Part shown: positions 10,779-21,465 of the stretch, piece by piece | Layout of the letters: the number at the start of each line of letters is the position of its first letter | How positions within the stretch are numbered: position 1 is the first letter of the stretch | Assembly: GCF_000003815.2 (NCBI RefSeq) | Contig: NC_049984.1 | Location: 26,263,995-26,327,994 of the forward strand | Direction: 5' to 3' | DNA: 64,000 bases | From: Branchiostoma floridae | Lineage: Eukaryota > Chordata > Leptocardii > Amphioxiformes > Branchiostomatidae | Translations under genes and position numbers: made by a program | The notes under the pieces: generated by a model | What the model saw: only the letters and a program-made list of their open reading frames with translations | Told to the model about the DNA's origin: nothing | Databases searched by the model: none

Positions 10779-11246
10779 TTTGAATGTGGAAGGACTTGTT
10801 GATGACTTCCGAGGCGTCGTTCCTGGTGAGAATAACTGTCTCCGTCGCTTCGTCACCTTGCCAGGAGTGCCTGGCGTTGAGCGGGTTCTCTTCTGGCGAC
10901 GCGCGAGAAACCCGTTTTTTCCACGATCCTGGAATTTTTCCCTTGCGTCCATACATCGTTTGTTAGCGAGTGCAAACGACTTTATCACCGTAAAACACTC
11001 GGCGCAGACGAAGACGCTGGGTTGATATGATTGTGACACGATGTTTACGCCTGTAAAACTTTCGACGACTTCTTTTATCGTAGTTTCTGCTTTTTCCACG
11101 TCTGCATCTTTTCCAAAAATGTTCCTACGCTTCTTACGAGTATTCTCGTCGAAAATTTTGCCACAGTTTGCACATTCGTTGTCAGGAATACCGCTGAGAA
11201 CGATGTCTTCGCACTCTTTTCTTGGCGTCCCCGTCGTGTGCGCCAT
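10779..11246 (-). CDS. first exon with a ZAD-like C2-C2 zinc domain
   Basis: The ATG at 11246 (MAHTTGTPRKECED) is preceded by GC-rich promoter-like sequence, which is why it is preferred over an in-frame ATG 50 codons upstream. The frame shows C-x2-C (ECANCGKIFDE) at residues about 25-28, an amphipathic helix (VEKAETTIKEVVESFTGV), then C-x2-C (FVCAECFTVIKSFALANKR) about 55 residues on, the spacing of a ZAD-like zinc-binding fold. A basic, threonine-proline-rich tail follows (RSTPGTPGKVTKRRRQLFSP) up to a consensus donor. ZAD domains mediate dimerisation of DNA-binding proteins; here the partner exon is the minisatellite-bearing one. Domain identity is inferred from cysteine spacing. Confidence 0.6.
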
Positions 11247-11460
11247 TTTCTGGCGCGAAGATGAAGAAACTTGGGAAAATGACAGCCAGATATCCTCTTC
11301 GCGAGCGGATAGCCACGCCTTCCGCACGAAACTTTCTGGTACATCAAAGGGCGGCCGACATCCATCATTGCGTAGCGACCGACAGGCCCGTAGCAACCGG
11401 CTCCGCTGGGTGCCATGCCGGCGGCGCGCGCACGTGACTTTTACATCTCATTAGCACCAT
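11247..11460 (-). promoter_or_regulatory. CpG-rich promoter of the ZAD-like gene
   Basis: About 200 bp directly upstream of the ATG are rich in CpG (GGCGGCGCGCGCACGTGACT, GTAGCGACCGACAGG) and contain an E-box (CACGTGAC) and GTAGCAACCGG, an X-box-like half site. The 8.1-kb promoter carries the same combination of E-box and X-box-like motifs. No TATA box is obvious. Confidence 0.45.
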
Positions 11461-11646
11461 ATATGGAGGCCCACTGCCGACAATATCCGCGAGGTTTAGA
11501 CGGACCTGACATCAAGCTCCTACGGGTGGCGGCAATTATAGGGCCGGCCGCTAGGGGCTTGATTTTAGTCAGGCTAGCTGGAGGGTAGTTCCATAAACTT
11601 CAAATCCTTGACAACAAATGGTTGCTTGATTTCCGGAATATACTTA

Positions 11647-11895
11647 GCCAAAGAAAGAAGTTGGTCTGTTGTCAAGGACTGCACAAAGCTGTAAACACAT
11701 GTACATCTGTCTATTACTGGTCAGGGTTAGGTGAGTAGAGTCAGGAGCATGCTCGTAGCAGAGACGTCGACCGTTCTCCAGCAACTTATAGGCCCCACAG
11801 GGTAAACAGACGACCTTGCAGTGTGGCGTACGTACTTCCTGCTTTAGAAAGTTCACCCACCAGGGAATGAATGCCTCATCAACCCACACTGTCAT
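11647..11895 (-). CDS. unidentified ORF fragment
   Basis: Open frame reading TVWVDEAFIPWWVNFLKQE, then HCKVVCLPCGAYKLLENGRR and LCYEHAPDS. A C-x2-C and further Cys/His residues could bind a metal. No start or splice sites are assured, although GTGAGG occurs just upstream. It lies beside the 11.98-12.35 kb ORF on the same strand and may be a downstream exon of it. Family unknown. Confidence 0.3.
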
Positions 11896-11979
11896 ACTCC
11901 ACCTCACCAAGCCTGCACCATTGTGTCATGTTCCTTCACTACAACCACCTGCTGAAATGATAAAAAAGGATTTCTAACC

Positions 11980-12354
11980 TTACAAATCCATGAGTGTGTC
12001 TGTATTGGCATCAATGCTGTCATCGTTAGCAACATCAGCAGAGTTGGACTGTTGTGCATGTTGCTCCTCAACACTTTCCTTCTGCAGGAAGTTCTGGATC
12101 CAGTTTTCTTCGGTAATCCGCTTCATTCCCTTGGCGACGGGATTTGTGAATGTTTCGACCAGGCGTCTTCCTGGGGTGACAGTGTAGACATTCCCTCTTC
12201 CAATAGCATCAGTCATCTCTGATGTCGTTCTCCGCTGAAGAAGTGGTGTGGCCCACAGTCTGTTTGGTGCTGAACAACTGAGAACAGAACCGTCTGGCTT
12301 CATCGAACAATGGGACAGCCAGTATTTCTGCCAAGAACCTCTTTTATGAGACAT
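11980..12354 (-). CDS. unidentified 124-residue ORF
   Basis: Intact from ATG (MSHKRGSWQKYWLSHCS) at 12354 to a stop at 11980. The middle is well ordered (DGSVLSCSAPNRLWATPLL, VYTVTPGRRLVETFTNPVAK, GMKRITEENWIQNFLQKE) and the tail is acidic and asparagine-rich. Codon pattern and length argue for a real protein or exon. I recognise no known domain; the first half looks like a small beta-rich module. It lies upstream of the 11.7-kb fragment on the same strand. Confidence 0.45.
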   Translation of the reverse strand: MSHKRGSWQKYWLSHCSMKPDGSVLSCSAPNRLWATPLLQRRTTSEMTDAIGRGNVYTVTPGRRLVETFTNPVAKGMKRITEENWIQNFLQKESVEEQHAQQSNSADVANDDSIDANTDTLMDL

Positions 12355-13632
12355 GGAACCATCACTAACAACTCATTTACATATCAATTCCTCGAAAACT
12401 TGAGGTTCTTATATAAATGACGTTTACACGTGATGTACACGAATGAACATACTGAAAATATTTACATGGTACTAAACCGGCGTGCGGCTCGTCTTCGCTA
12501 TCCTGCTCGGACTGATTAGTGTCGTCCGTTTGGTGTGGATGATGGCGATACAAAGATAGGTACAAAATGACCTGAAACTAGTAGATATACATGTACAGCT
12601 TAGTACATTGTTAAAGGGAGAAACAGCTCGATACTATTGTTCTCAGTTCCTCCATTAACTTACTCTACTCCCTGGTATCTTCTTCAAATGGGTATGATAT
12701 AGAAATACACTACCTTAAATAAGGCATGTTGTGGGAGACATTTTGGCACTTTTGTAGACTGCGTTTGCAGCAGTGCAAACATTTACTAAAGCTACAGACC
12801 CTGGCTGCCCCTCGCCAGCAGAGAACATTTCTGCATGGCTGGCCTGCCCACCTCCCACTTCCCTGATCTGAAAGTTTAAATCACATGAATATCAGTGGTT
12901 TTGTTTAAGTTTAATTCTAGAGTCTAAGATCACATGGCTACATGCTAAGTATATGTTCCAATTGTCAAGCAAACATTATGTAAGATATGACGAATTATCC
13001 TGTGTAGCTTTAGTAAAGATTTAGTAAAGATTGCCATTTCTAAGTATGTTGGGCAACGTATATTCTGTCAGAAGTTCAACTGCAACTTTAGTCCTTACCT
13101 CAGAACATTTTGACGTATTTTCCAGCATCATTTAGTACATATACAAATTTTATCCCCAAGACATAAGTGGAATTGTGTAGTCACTTGTCACTTCATATTA
13201 GTGTCTTTAAGTGCAAGTTATTCTTACCATTTTGGGTTGCTGTCTCCTGTTTTGAGGCCAGTGCTTGAAATATGCCCTCGCAGCTCGCACTCTTCGTTGT
13301 CGCTCCAAAGATTCATCATTGACCCATATTTTAGGATTATGTAAACCTACTACTTGAAGATTATGGATCACCATTCATTATAAGTAACGATACAAAAGAG
13401 ATTCCCAGCCTTATCTAGATGGCCTATGACAGCAAGCCTTTTAAGGCTGTCAGATGTTTCAGCAAGCCATTTCTATGGAGTTGCTATTGTCCTGCAATCT
13501 GCGAGTTGAGCTGAGTAGAAATGGATTGACTGGTAATTGCAGAGCACTTCATGGCGGCTTCTGTTTCTGCGTCTGACACTGTGTGAATGTCAAACTTCTC
13601 AATTGCTTTTTTGTAGTTGTCGAACCCGGTTG
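12355..13632. other. no gene recognised
   Basis: AT-rich sequence. Several words around CTAAAGCTACAG and TTTAGTAAAGATT recur locally at 12.78 and 13.0 kb but form no clear repeat. No splice-bounded frame. Confidence 0.4.
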
Positions 13633-14013
13633 TCACGAAGGCAGCTTATTGGTGACTAGGAGATGTGATAAGCTTACGTTGTATAGCGTACCAACAATTG
13701 GCACAACATCTTGCGCCGTTGCGTGCACAGTTTGACTCACTCGCGGCCCACGTGCCAGTTTGAGAGGAACTTTTCGTTGATGTGGAAAACCATGGTCAAG
13801 TGTTGAATTTATGCCCACCTTCTCGGCCATTATAGTCAACAACAACAAAAAACAACAATCAGTCCACAAAATGTCTCGCTGCGAGTACCAGGGGTCCTGG
13901 TCGTCTGCAGGTGGCTGGTCCTGGTCGTCTGCAGGTGACTGGTCCAGGTTGCCTGCAGGTGGCTGGTCCTGGACTCTGTCATCTGCCAAGTTTGGCAGGT
14001 AAACTCTACTCAT
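13633..14013 (-). CDS. ORF with a DQPPAD repeat, unidentified
   Basis: The 126-residue frame begins near MSRVYLPNLADD, continues through about three and a half 8-residue repeats (DQDQPPAD) encoded by a 24-bp minisatellite at 13888-13975, then a hydrophobic segment (CCFLLLLTIMAEKVGI) and an ordinary tail (ARGPRVSQTVHATAQDVVP) to a stop. The tail looks coded, but no domain is recognised. The start is uncertain because no acceptor or promoter decides it. Confidence 0.3.
   Translation of the reverse strand: MSRVYLPNLADDRVQDQPPAGNLDQSPADDQDQPPADDQDPWYSQRDILWTDCCFLLLLTIMAEKVGINSTLDHGFPHQRKVPLKLARGPRVSQTVHATAQDVVPIVGTLYNVSLSHLLVTNKLPS
13888..13975. repeat. 24-bp minisatellite, about 3.5 copies
   Basis: Units of the type GGTGGCTGGTCCTGGTCGTC plus TGCA follow each other with few changes. 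The unit length is a multiple of three and keeps the minus-strand frame open (DQDQPPAD). Confidence 0.75.
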
Positions 14014-14041
14014 ATACTTAGTCCAGACCTTCTTCCGGAAA

Positions 14042-14460
14042 TTGTTTCTAAATCATCTACCTGTGCTCGAAGCTGTGAGATTTGTTTCGGCAATGTTTAT
14101 TTACGGTTTTGAATGTCTTTACCTTGTCCTCAAGTTTTGATTTCTTCTGTCTACACTTCTGCAGGCATACTCTGAGACTTCTCTTCTTCCTTTTGTCCTC
14201 TTCAGCTGTTCTTAACGCTGTTCACATTCAGCCAACAGCCCAGACATTTCAGCCAACAGCCATTTTGTTCTGCTTCCCATTTGCTCTTGGCTTTGTCTCT
14301 TCTTTTCACCTGTTCAGTCAAGTTCTTCACATTTATTTTGACCTCTCTCCTTGACTTGAGCCTCTTTTTCATCCATCATTCACATATTCTTATTCAGCTT
14401 TTTCTCATCTATTTCTGTTGACCTCTTCACTGTTTTCCATCCAACTTCTAGAGTGGCGAT
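14042..14460 (-). pseudogene. decayed coiled-coil exon
   Basis: In mixed minus-strand frames the sequence reads like a broken coiled coil: KKLNKN, DEKEAQVKERGQNK, WLLAEMSGLLAECEQ, and LPKQISQLRAQ ending at a GTAGAT donor-like site. Stops and shifts interrupt it. Position and strand make it a likely downstream relic of the gene whose exon lies at 14668-14776. Confidence 0.35.
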
Positions 14461-14667
14461 TTTTTTTTTTGTTCTTGTTATTGATGTTGGAGTTCCCTTC
14501 TCTTTTGCGTAGCTATGTCCAACTTTGCAGGTGATTTTGAAGTTGATGGAGCTTCCAATTCATTCCTCTCACGCACTTGAGATTGAGTGTACGGTTCTTC
14601 AGATTGGTGTTTCTTTAGGTTTGTTCTTTTTTGCACCAGTGAGCATAGAAGTTACGAGAATGCTTAC

Positions 14668-14776
14668 CAGGACGTTCTCCTCTACCTGCTTCCAAAAGGC
14701 CATCATATCAACACGATCATTAGCGTCACTTGCCTCTTGTATTTTCCCTTCTTTGTCCAGGTCATCTACTGTAGAC
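14668..14776 (-). CDS. internal exon of an unidentified gene
   Basis: A 109-bp segment with acceptor (TTAATACAG) and donor (CTG|GTAAGC) encodes STVDDLDKEGKIQEASDAND then RVDMMAFWKQVEENVL, with no stop. The peptide is acidic and helical. It precedes a decayed coiled coil on the same strand, fitting a protein with a long helical region. Family unknown. Confidence 0.5.
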
Positions 14777-14950
14777 CTGTATTAAAGGTAATAAATTCTT
14801 AACGTTCACAGTTTATAAAAAGAAGGGGGCCCTGGCCTATATTAGATCAAAACATTAAAAAAAAAAGAATTGAGCAAATAGAACAATATTGGACAAAAGA
14901 ATAAGAATTGTCATCATTTCATTCATCATGTGCATGAAAATTATTTTTGA

Positions 14951-15051
14951 ATTACGTGTAAATCATCATTTTCTTTCTCTGAAGGTTACAATGACACTTC
15001 ATATGCTGTTGTAACCATCAGAGAAAGAAAATGATAATTTACACGTATTAT
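14951..15051. repeat. foldback element (about 40-bp inverted arms)
   Basis: Left arm 14951-14989 and right arm 15011-15051 are inverted copies with few mismatches (ATTACGTGTAAATCATCATT pairs with the complement of ATGATAATTTACACGTATTA). The loop is about 20 bp. The whole 100-bp unit would form a long hairpin, as in MITE or foldback transposons. No clear target duplication was seen. Confidence 0.7.
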
Positions 15052-15529
15052 ATACAAGTCTGAAAAATTGTTAATCTTTGCCTTGTCAAGTCAAATATCA
15101 AAACTGGAGGGTAGATGCCATAGATCCCACAGGTGTGAGAATGGCTGTGTTCCGCCAACGTTTCAAAGTGGAGGTACAAAATGTATACCCATTCAGGACA
15201 GTACTGTGCTTAAACTGGACATCAAGCATGGTTTGGACGAATACCGAGCGAAGACCCAATGGTGACGTGGTTCTGTAGAAAGGTACAAAATACACATGAT
15301 AAACTTTGTAAATTCAATCCAATATAAAGAGAATCAAAAGTTTGGGAAAATTCGAGAAAAAGCATTTTTTTTAACAAAATACACGCTGTATCCAGGCTAA
15401 AACCAATTAAACTCTGTGGTAGCTGTAACAAGTCAGTGTCATATCTGCACTCATTACATATCAATGGGAAATGATGCTATAATAAAGAAAACCATTTGTT
15501 TGGTTCTTTCCGTGGTGCTTCCAAAAACC
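15052..15529. other. weakly coding-looking plus-strand stretch, unresolved
   Basis: On the plus strand 15084-15280 reads KYQNWRVDAIDPTGVRMAVF, then RQRFKVEVQNVYPFRTVL, which looks protein-like but has no splice sites I trust and no known domain. Confidence 0.25.
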
Positions 15530-15870
15530 CCAAGTAAACCTTTGTGCGCTTCTTACGTCATCATCCAGCCTCCACCGAACACCCTCCCAGACGGAATATC
15601 CACACGCGCCGCCATAAAATAGTCCGGGCGAGAATGGGAATTTTCGATCAATATGTCGAAAAGTTAGACTGTTTTGTTTGTTCTTGACCTTTTAATTCTG
15701 TTCTGTTTAAATTTTGACGATGTAAGCTATACGTTAGTCTTTCATTTGAAGTTAGGCGGAATTCCAGATGTTTACGCGCACTGATACAAAAGAAGTCTTT
15801 CGGCTCTGTGTAGAATTCAGTTATTGCAGGGCGGCCATTTGTGAGGCAAGGTTGGATATTTGCTACGACA
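15530..15870 (+). repeat. dispersed repeat, copy 1
   Basis: About 330 bp are closely related to 59195-59520 in the same orientation: shared words include CAATATGTCGA, TAGACTGTTTTGTT, TCTGTTCTGT, TTTGACGAT, TCTTTCATTTGA and GTGCAGGGCGGCCAT. The two copies differ by many substitutions and small indels, so the duplication is old. It could be an LTR, a MITE or the promoter region of a repeated gene. No terminal inverted repeat was found. Confidence 0.7.
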
Positions 15871-16366
15871 GAATGTGTCTCTGTATTTTAGGTATTTTAA
15901 CTTACCTTTGCCTAGAAAAGACTTGGCAGACATTTTGTAGTTAAGATGATAAGCCGGTTATTTATAGTAAATTATACCGTTACAGCTTGAAGCTCGAAAA
16001 TACTAGGGGAAAGTGTTTTTGTTGTAATGACGACCGTATGTGGGGAAACTTTTCTGGCATTGAAATTGAGGTTTTGGCCGAAAGTCTCGTCAATGCTGTT
16101 GTGATATAATCATTGCTGGCTTTCGTGTGGAAAAGGAAGGCTGTGGAGGATATTTTTATGTGATTTTACGAATGAAAGGGAGAACAAAACACTGGGGTGG
16201 CCTGATCGGTCACACTCTTTCTCTGTGTTCACTGAGTTACATGTTGCAAGTCGCCTTGGTCAGTGTAAGGAGATCTAAAACTCTACCTAAAATTTATCTA
16301 TTTTTTCTAGTTCTATTGTCTCTTCTGTTGAACCTTTACAACAATGTATGTATTTCTTTCCCACAG
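15871..16366. other. no gene recognised
   Basis: AT-rich spacer between the dispersed repeat and a possible plus-strand acceptor. Confidence 0.35.
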
Positions 16367-16538
16367 AACAACCCAGAGATGTTCAGCATTTCACATGGCT
16401 GCGGTGATCTCTTCAAGTGTGGCAAATCACCTCAATATCCAGAGCAGAATGCTGTCTCAACACTGCCAGCGTATTGATGAGATCAAGAGCAGCGTCTGCA
16501 ACTATTGTACACCCAGATACAAACATAGCACAGAGTAA
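16367..16538 (+). CDS. possible plus-strand exon
   Basis: A good acceptor (TATTTCTTTCCCACAG) opens a frame reading SAFHMAAVISSSVANHLNIQ then SRMLSQHCQRIDEIKSS and ends in a stop. The acceptor is the best evidence. An alternative frame (MFSISHGCGDLFKCGKSP) is also open. It follows the dispersed repeat, which could be its promoter. Weak. Confidence 0.25.
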
Positions 16539-16627
16539 AACTATTGGTGATAACTGAAGGGACTACCCTAAAGATTAATAAATAAATAGATAAATAAAAT
16601 TGGTAATGGCAGGACATCAAGCTTACC

Positions 16628-16685
16628 CAGGGTGTGTTAGCCAGGTCTGTTATTACAGTTGTCCAGCCTCTTGGAAACCCAGACT
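16628..16685 (+). repeat. short dispersed repeat, copy 1
   Basis: The word block TTACAGTTGTCCAGCCTCTT, with GGAAACC after it, is repeated with few changes at 27818-27873 in the same orientation. The unit is about 50 bp. Nature unknown. Confidence 0.55.
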
Positions 16686-19015
16686 TCGGGGACTGTGCCT
16701 CTGGCTCAGTGGAGGTTGGTTCAGCTTAGTTAGATGGGTTTGCTGGATGTCAAGGCTACAATATGTTTGATTTGTTTTGCTCTGGTCTTGTCTGTCCTCC
16801 GATGGTCCTCACGGAGGCCCTAGGACAAGGACTCTAGAGCCACCATCTGCTGTGTAGACTAGGCCGGGAGCCGCAAAGTGTACGATCGCCGAGGTTTATT
16901 CAGTTCATCTCCAATAGTTCCAGATAGTAAAGCAGAGTAGAAATCTTACAAAGTTTCCAGAACCACTCAGGTCGCTGACTGATTCTTCAGATGAGGCGGT
17001 GTGTGGGCCTTAGGCCTAAAGTTCTCAGATCTTGCTGAGTGTTTCTCCACTTTTATTTCCTAGATTTTAGTGCCCGCCTCCAACGAAATTTGATCCGAAA
17101 CGATATCAGCCTTCAAGAAGAAAAAGGTATGCTGGAACGGATCCTTTTTAACACTGACAATCCGTAGTACCCGCGAGGGAAAAGTTGCAGTCGCCCAGTG
17201 GGCGCGTACGTTCCGACTATCACTTACTCCTAATGTTAGTGGTACAAATCAGGGTTAGCAATAATAAAAAGAAATTAAATAGCTAAACTAGCACTTACCC
17301 ATGCTGACCCTTGACTTGGTGGAGCAGGGTCGCGACCCCCTGGGAGTGATCCATCCTATATACACTCCGGTTACCCCACTTCACACTTCCCTTCTAAGCC
17401 AATACAATCATTGCTGCTACTCTAACTTTTGGACCAGAGTCAATCAAGGTTCGTACTGTTCGAGTTCCTATTGGTCAGTCATCATTATCAGACTACTATT
17501 TATCCTTATTATCGGCTGTCAAGGTCTCAATTCCTCGCGGCGACCATATCTCGACTGCTTCTAATTTCTTATTATAACTGACTACAAGTTTGCCGGGTAC
17601 GGAAACTCGATTAGTTCGACGTGTGCCGACATAACTATAGGGTTTCCGTAATAATCAGGTGGCTCGGCACGGTTTGCTGCACAGGATATCGACGTTCAAG
17701 GACTATCGGTTCTGTCAGGTCGCTAGTTTCGTGTGTCTGAACAGCCAGCTATAGTGAGTAACTTCTACAACACAAGCCATGAATGTATGTATGAAAGGTC
17801 GATTTGTTGCACAACACAGCTTCAGCAATATAAACATGGTAAATTTGTCTGTGCCTTTATTTAGACTAGAAACTCGATTTATATGGCCTGGGAGTAAGTG
17901 TTAAAGATAGCTGCTTTCAAGACACTATTGAAGACAGATCATAGAAGGCTTTCTTGTACTCGACTGAACAACCATATATGGACTCGCCAGTGTGACTTGC
18001 AACTCCCTAATAATCTTAATGATGGCTTCATCTTCAAGGATTCTGCTAGTATCCTTATGTTGGTCATCAGTAATACCAATAATGGCATGCTTCACAGGCT
18101 AAGTCTCCTCGTCTACTCTCTTGTAGAATGCCATCATTGGATGCAAGGTCACTTGGTTCTGATTCTGGTTTTTCCAGGCAATGAAGTAGACTGAGGGAAT
18201 ACTGTGTACAGACAGCTTTTAGTTCTTTTAAGCGGTACTGGTCAAGCTTTTGATACAATTCCATCTCAGTGGGTGTTACTTGCTCGCCAAGTTCCGATTT
18301 GCCCAAACTCGGGAAATTAAGTGCTCACGAACATAAATGAACTTACAGTACTATTCCTTTAACTGTTATAGTCAGCAAAGCTGATAACGAGAGAGCACAG
18401 CATTGTACACACATCAAAAGACATGTATTGTTAAACCTGTGTGTCTCATTAACAATGTTTATAACAGACATGCAGTATCACATGAAAATTTTGATTATAA
18501 AAAAATATTGTCACGTTATTTCAAAATTTGTCATCCAAATATATGTTATAGACTATCATGTTCTTAATCCCCTTTCACACCTCTGCTGCAACAGCAGAAG
18601 ATCTTTTTTGCTTTCTTAAATAACTTGACTATAGCCCTCTCCACTCGTGGGCTCGAGTTTATTAGCTCTTCCAAATGGGAGTAATGTTCATGTCAGCAGT
18701 CAGTTTCTCTTCCTCCTTGTAATCACTGGGCAAAGCAGAGTGTGCCAGGAAAGTCGCAGTCAGGAAAAAGTTGGATTAAGGAAATGTCTGATGACTTGGT
18801 AACTGCTTTAGGAGTAGAGTAGAGTAAACAAATATCCAATTATGAAACCGAAATCACACTTTCAATATCTAAGACCTATTGTTTGTTTACAAATATGTAT
18901 CTAAAAGTTATTCAGGCAAGATTCTAGATGTCTATTGTGAAGATAGTTTCAGTAAAACGCCATTCCCGTTGCCACGCCCCCTTTTTGCCTCACACAAATT
19001 CAATATGATCTAGGT
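16686..19015. other. no gene recognised
   Basis: Mostly non-coding. A minus-strand stretch at 18070-18306 (LDQYRLKELKAVCTQYSLSL) is helical and slightly SAP-like, but I find no splice sites that would make it an exon. Nothing else convincing. Confidence 0.35.
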
Positions 19016-19156
19016 TTAAATTAAAAAGGGTTTTCCTTCCAATGATTCTAGCACGAACCTCCTGGGGTTCTCCACGTCGGTGGTGTCCACCCCAGTCAGG
19101 CTCTCATACGCGTCTAGAACCTCTCTGTACAGGTCTTCATTCAAGCAAAGGCTCAT
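19016..19156 (-). CDS. probable terminal exon of an unidentified gene
   Basis: A good acceptor (CACTTATATTGCAG) is followed immediately by MSLCLNEDLYREVLDAYESL and then TGVDTTDVENPRRFVLESLE, ending in TAA after GKPFLI. The segment is GC-richer than its flanks and codon-like throughout. It starts in phase 0, compatible with the phase-0 donor of the SAP-like exon at 19863. No family is recognised; the peptide is acidic and helical. Confidence 0.5.
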   Translation of the reverse strand: MSLCLNEDLYREVLDAYESLTGVDTTDVENPRRFVLESLEGKPFLI

Positions 19157-19862
19157 CTGCAATATAAGTGAAATTGTATGGTATAAGAGTTTTTCTCGGA
19201 TTAAACCCCGCCCCCAATAGAAAACATGGTCACATTAATAAATTAAAAAAAAGCTACTTTTAGCGTGTAACGAACGTAACATACCTTGAGAAGATTCAGG
19301 ACAACACTGCCTAGACTGTGAAAGCTTAAAGCGGAATGAAAAACACGGAGTGCTCCCGTCCGTATTCAACCAGGGAGTTTTAGAAAACAACAATAAACAC
19401 ATTAAAAAAAACACGGGTATGCTCAGACGTTAGCTAATTACGCATGTCGCCTGGCCATTTGTTCTTCTCGTAGTAGGTGGTTAATGGGCAAAATATAGTT
19501 TCCAAGTTTCAGAGCCAGATGTTTCAGCTAATTATGGATGTTACTTGTCCATTAGTGTTGTCAAATGTGTGAGAAAAACAGCACGACTTGTTGGATAATG
19601 TCGCCTAATTCGTAATGAGATAATAATGGACACTGCATTGTCTTTGATCTACTGAAGCCAGGAAGAAACTAAATTACCAATGTGTTTGGGCCAGAAAATT
19701 TGCGTAGGCTTTTCATCCTCAGGTAGTGAAAGCTGTGAAAAATGCAAGTGTATGTACATATAGTCTACAAATCATGATGCCCGTTCATGAAGTACCAGGC
19801 AATGACATATTAACAGATGTAAAAATCAGCTGTTTTGTTCAATAATCATAGTTTTTACATAC

Positions 19863-20048
19863 CTGATTACTGCCCAGGACATCTGTTAGCATTCTGACCA
19901 GGTCATCCTTCTTAGCTCTGCTAGGTATGTCCACACCATGCTTTCGAAGCTCAACCCTCAACTTATGCACAGTCCGGCTGGCAACTGTTAGCCCATTAGG
20001 GCGCCACCTATCAGTTAGCACCGCATGAAGGTTGAGCTTCTCGAAGCT
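19863..20048 (-). CDS. exon with a SAP-like helix-turn-helix motif
   Basis: The frame reads LNLHAVLTDRWRPNGLTVAS, then TVHKLRVELRKHGVDIPSRA and KKDDLVRMLTDVLG, ending at CAG|GTATGT in phase 0. The pattern L-x3-LR-x2-G followed by KxxLVxxL is that of the SAP fold, which binds scaffold or AT-rich DNA. A TAG lies in frame at 20049-20051, just before the likely exon start, and the exon does not join in frame to the 20.2-kb exon, so the gene may be decayed here or use another acceptor. It could splice in frame to 19016-19156. Confidence 0.45.
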
Positions 20049-20159
20049 CTAGTTATGCTGTAAAAGGTAGTGATTGTTAGCCCATTTTTTGTGTTTGTAC
20101 ATAATTAAGTACTTAAGTGAGAAAGAATGGTTGAAAACTGTGCAGTACATCAATCTTAC

Positions 20160-20298
20160 CATTCAGCTGTGTCCATGTTTTTATGGAGCCCTTAACATCG
20201 TCTCCTGTCACCTCCACCAATCTGAAGGGGACGCCGGCTTCCTTCATTGCGGCCACCAACTCCTTTGTTCTTCTTTGGTTGATGGCCCACACAAGTAC
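20160..20298 (-). CDS. exon with INQRR...KTWTQLNG motif, paralogue 1
   Basis: A 139-bp exon with a good acceptor (CTTTAAACAG) and donor (AATG|GTAAG), phase 0 in and phase 1 out. It encodes VLVWAINQRRTKELVAAMKE, then AGVPFRLVEVTGDDVKGS and IKTWTQLNG. A second exon of the same length and phase lies at 47064-47202, so this is a duplicated module. No known domain is recognised. The W-A-I-N-Q-R-R helix and the terminal KTWTQLNG are the conserved parts. Confidence 0.6.
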
Positions 20299-21134
20299 CT
20301 GTTTAAAGATAGATCAAAATAATGACTTGAGTACAGGTACAATATTTAAAGGATAGATGAAAATGAGCTGAGTATTGTACAAATGAAAAGACTTAAGTAC
20401 ATAGTAAAACTGTGCAGAAAACCATGAAACATACAGGAGTCACAAATGTTATCTACACTGAACAAAACAAATATCGGGGATGGATTTGATGTTGAAAAAA
20501 AAGACTAGTTATATTATACTAGCAACTGCTAATTATGAAACATACTTGCTTCGAAAATATGTCATTCTACATGGAAGTGTGATTTACTGCTTTGTGTGGC
20601 AAAGTTTCAGTATTTAAACATACATAATTTTATCCAAGCCATGAAGCTATTTAAACAATTCAAGTTGCCTTTACCAATGATGGCGGACAATCTGTCAGAG
20701 TCCAGGTTCGCGCCTTCCCCCTCCGCTGACGAGCGCCCATCTCCTCTTTGGGCTCCTGCCATGTTCTAGCCTTGGCGCCATGGCAGATGGTGTGGACTTT
20801 GCCATGGCCCTTACCATTTGCTTATGGCGCAACCCACACATTCTTTAAGAAGCATTAATGGTACGCAAAATTCAGGCAACCAAACATCCGCGTGCATCAG
20901 CGCTGAAATTGATTTTCAATTTCATTCAATTAATGGTGGGATTCTTTGTCGTTCTATTGTGAGCCAGGAAATAAACGCATTGTTATGCCATATCTATTAT
21001 ATGTAGTTAGGAACAATGTGTCAGCAAGTAATACATTACTGTAATATTTTTATCTCTCAAATACTTAAAGCTGAGTGGTCTTGGCAGACATTGTTGCTAC
21101 AGAAAGTACACTTTCTTATCATCAGCCTCCCTCG
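20299..21134. other. no secure gene
   Basis: A minus-strand stretch at 20660-20820 reads ARTWQEPKEEMGARQRRGKA, with KEEMG(A/R) shared with the 36.0-kb repeat family. No splice sites support it. The rest is AT-rich. Confidence 0.35.
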
Positions 21135-21273
21135 AACAGCCGTGGTACGGACGGGATGGCAAATATGGTGTTGGACTCTTGCTGGCACAGCTTTGTTCTG
21201 TTTCCAGTGGTTAAGACAGAGCCAATCATCATCCACCCACTCAACAGCCTGATTGCTTTTCCACCACATTCAT
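21132..21273 (-). pseudogene. ORF fragment, unidentified
   Basis: The frame reads NECGGKAIRLLSGWMMIGSV, then LTTGNRTKLCQQESNTIFAI and PSVPRLFEGG, and stops. It looks coded but has no assured boundaries. The family is unknown; proximity to the tnp2 relic at 22 kb suggests it may be transposon sequence. Confidence 0.3.
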
Positions 21274-21465
21274 TGGATAAATCTCACCTCAAACCGCAAA
21301 CTATATGCAACACTCTAGTGATAGTTGTTGCTTAACATAGTGCTCAATTGTGATACACAATATTCACTTTGTCTAATGTCCTTCCTATTGTCTGTGATAA
21401 GAGTCTTCCTTTTCGGAAGCAGCATACAGCCTGAGGTTACCCTTTTTGCAACAATTAGCTGTTTT

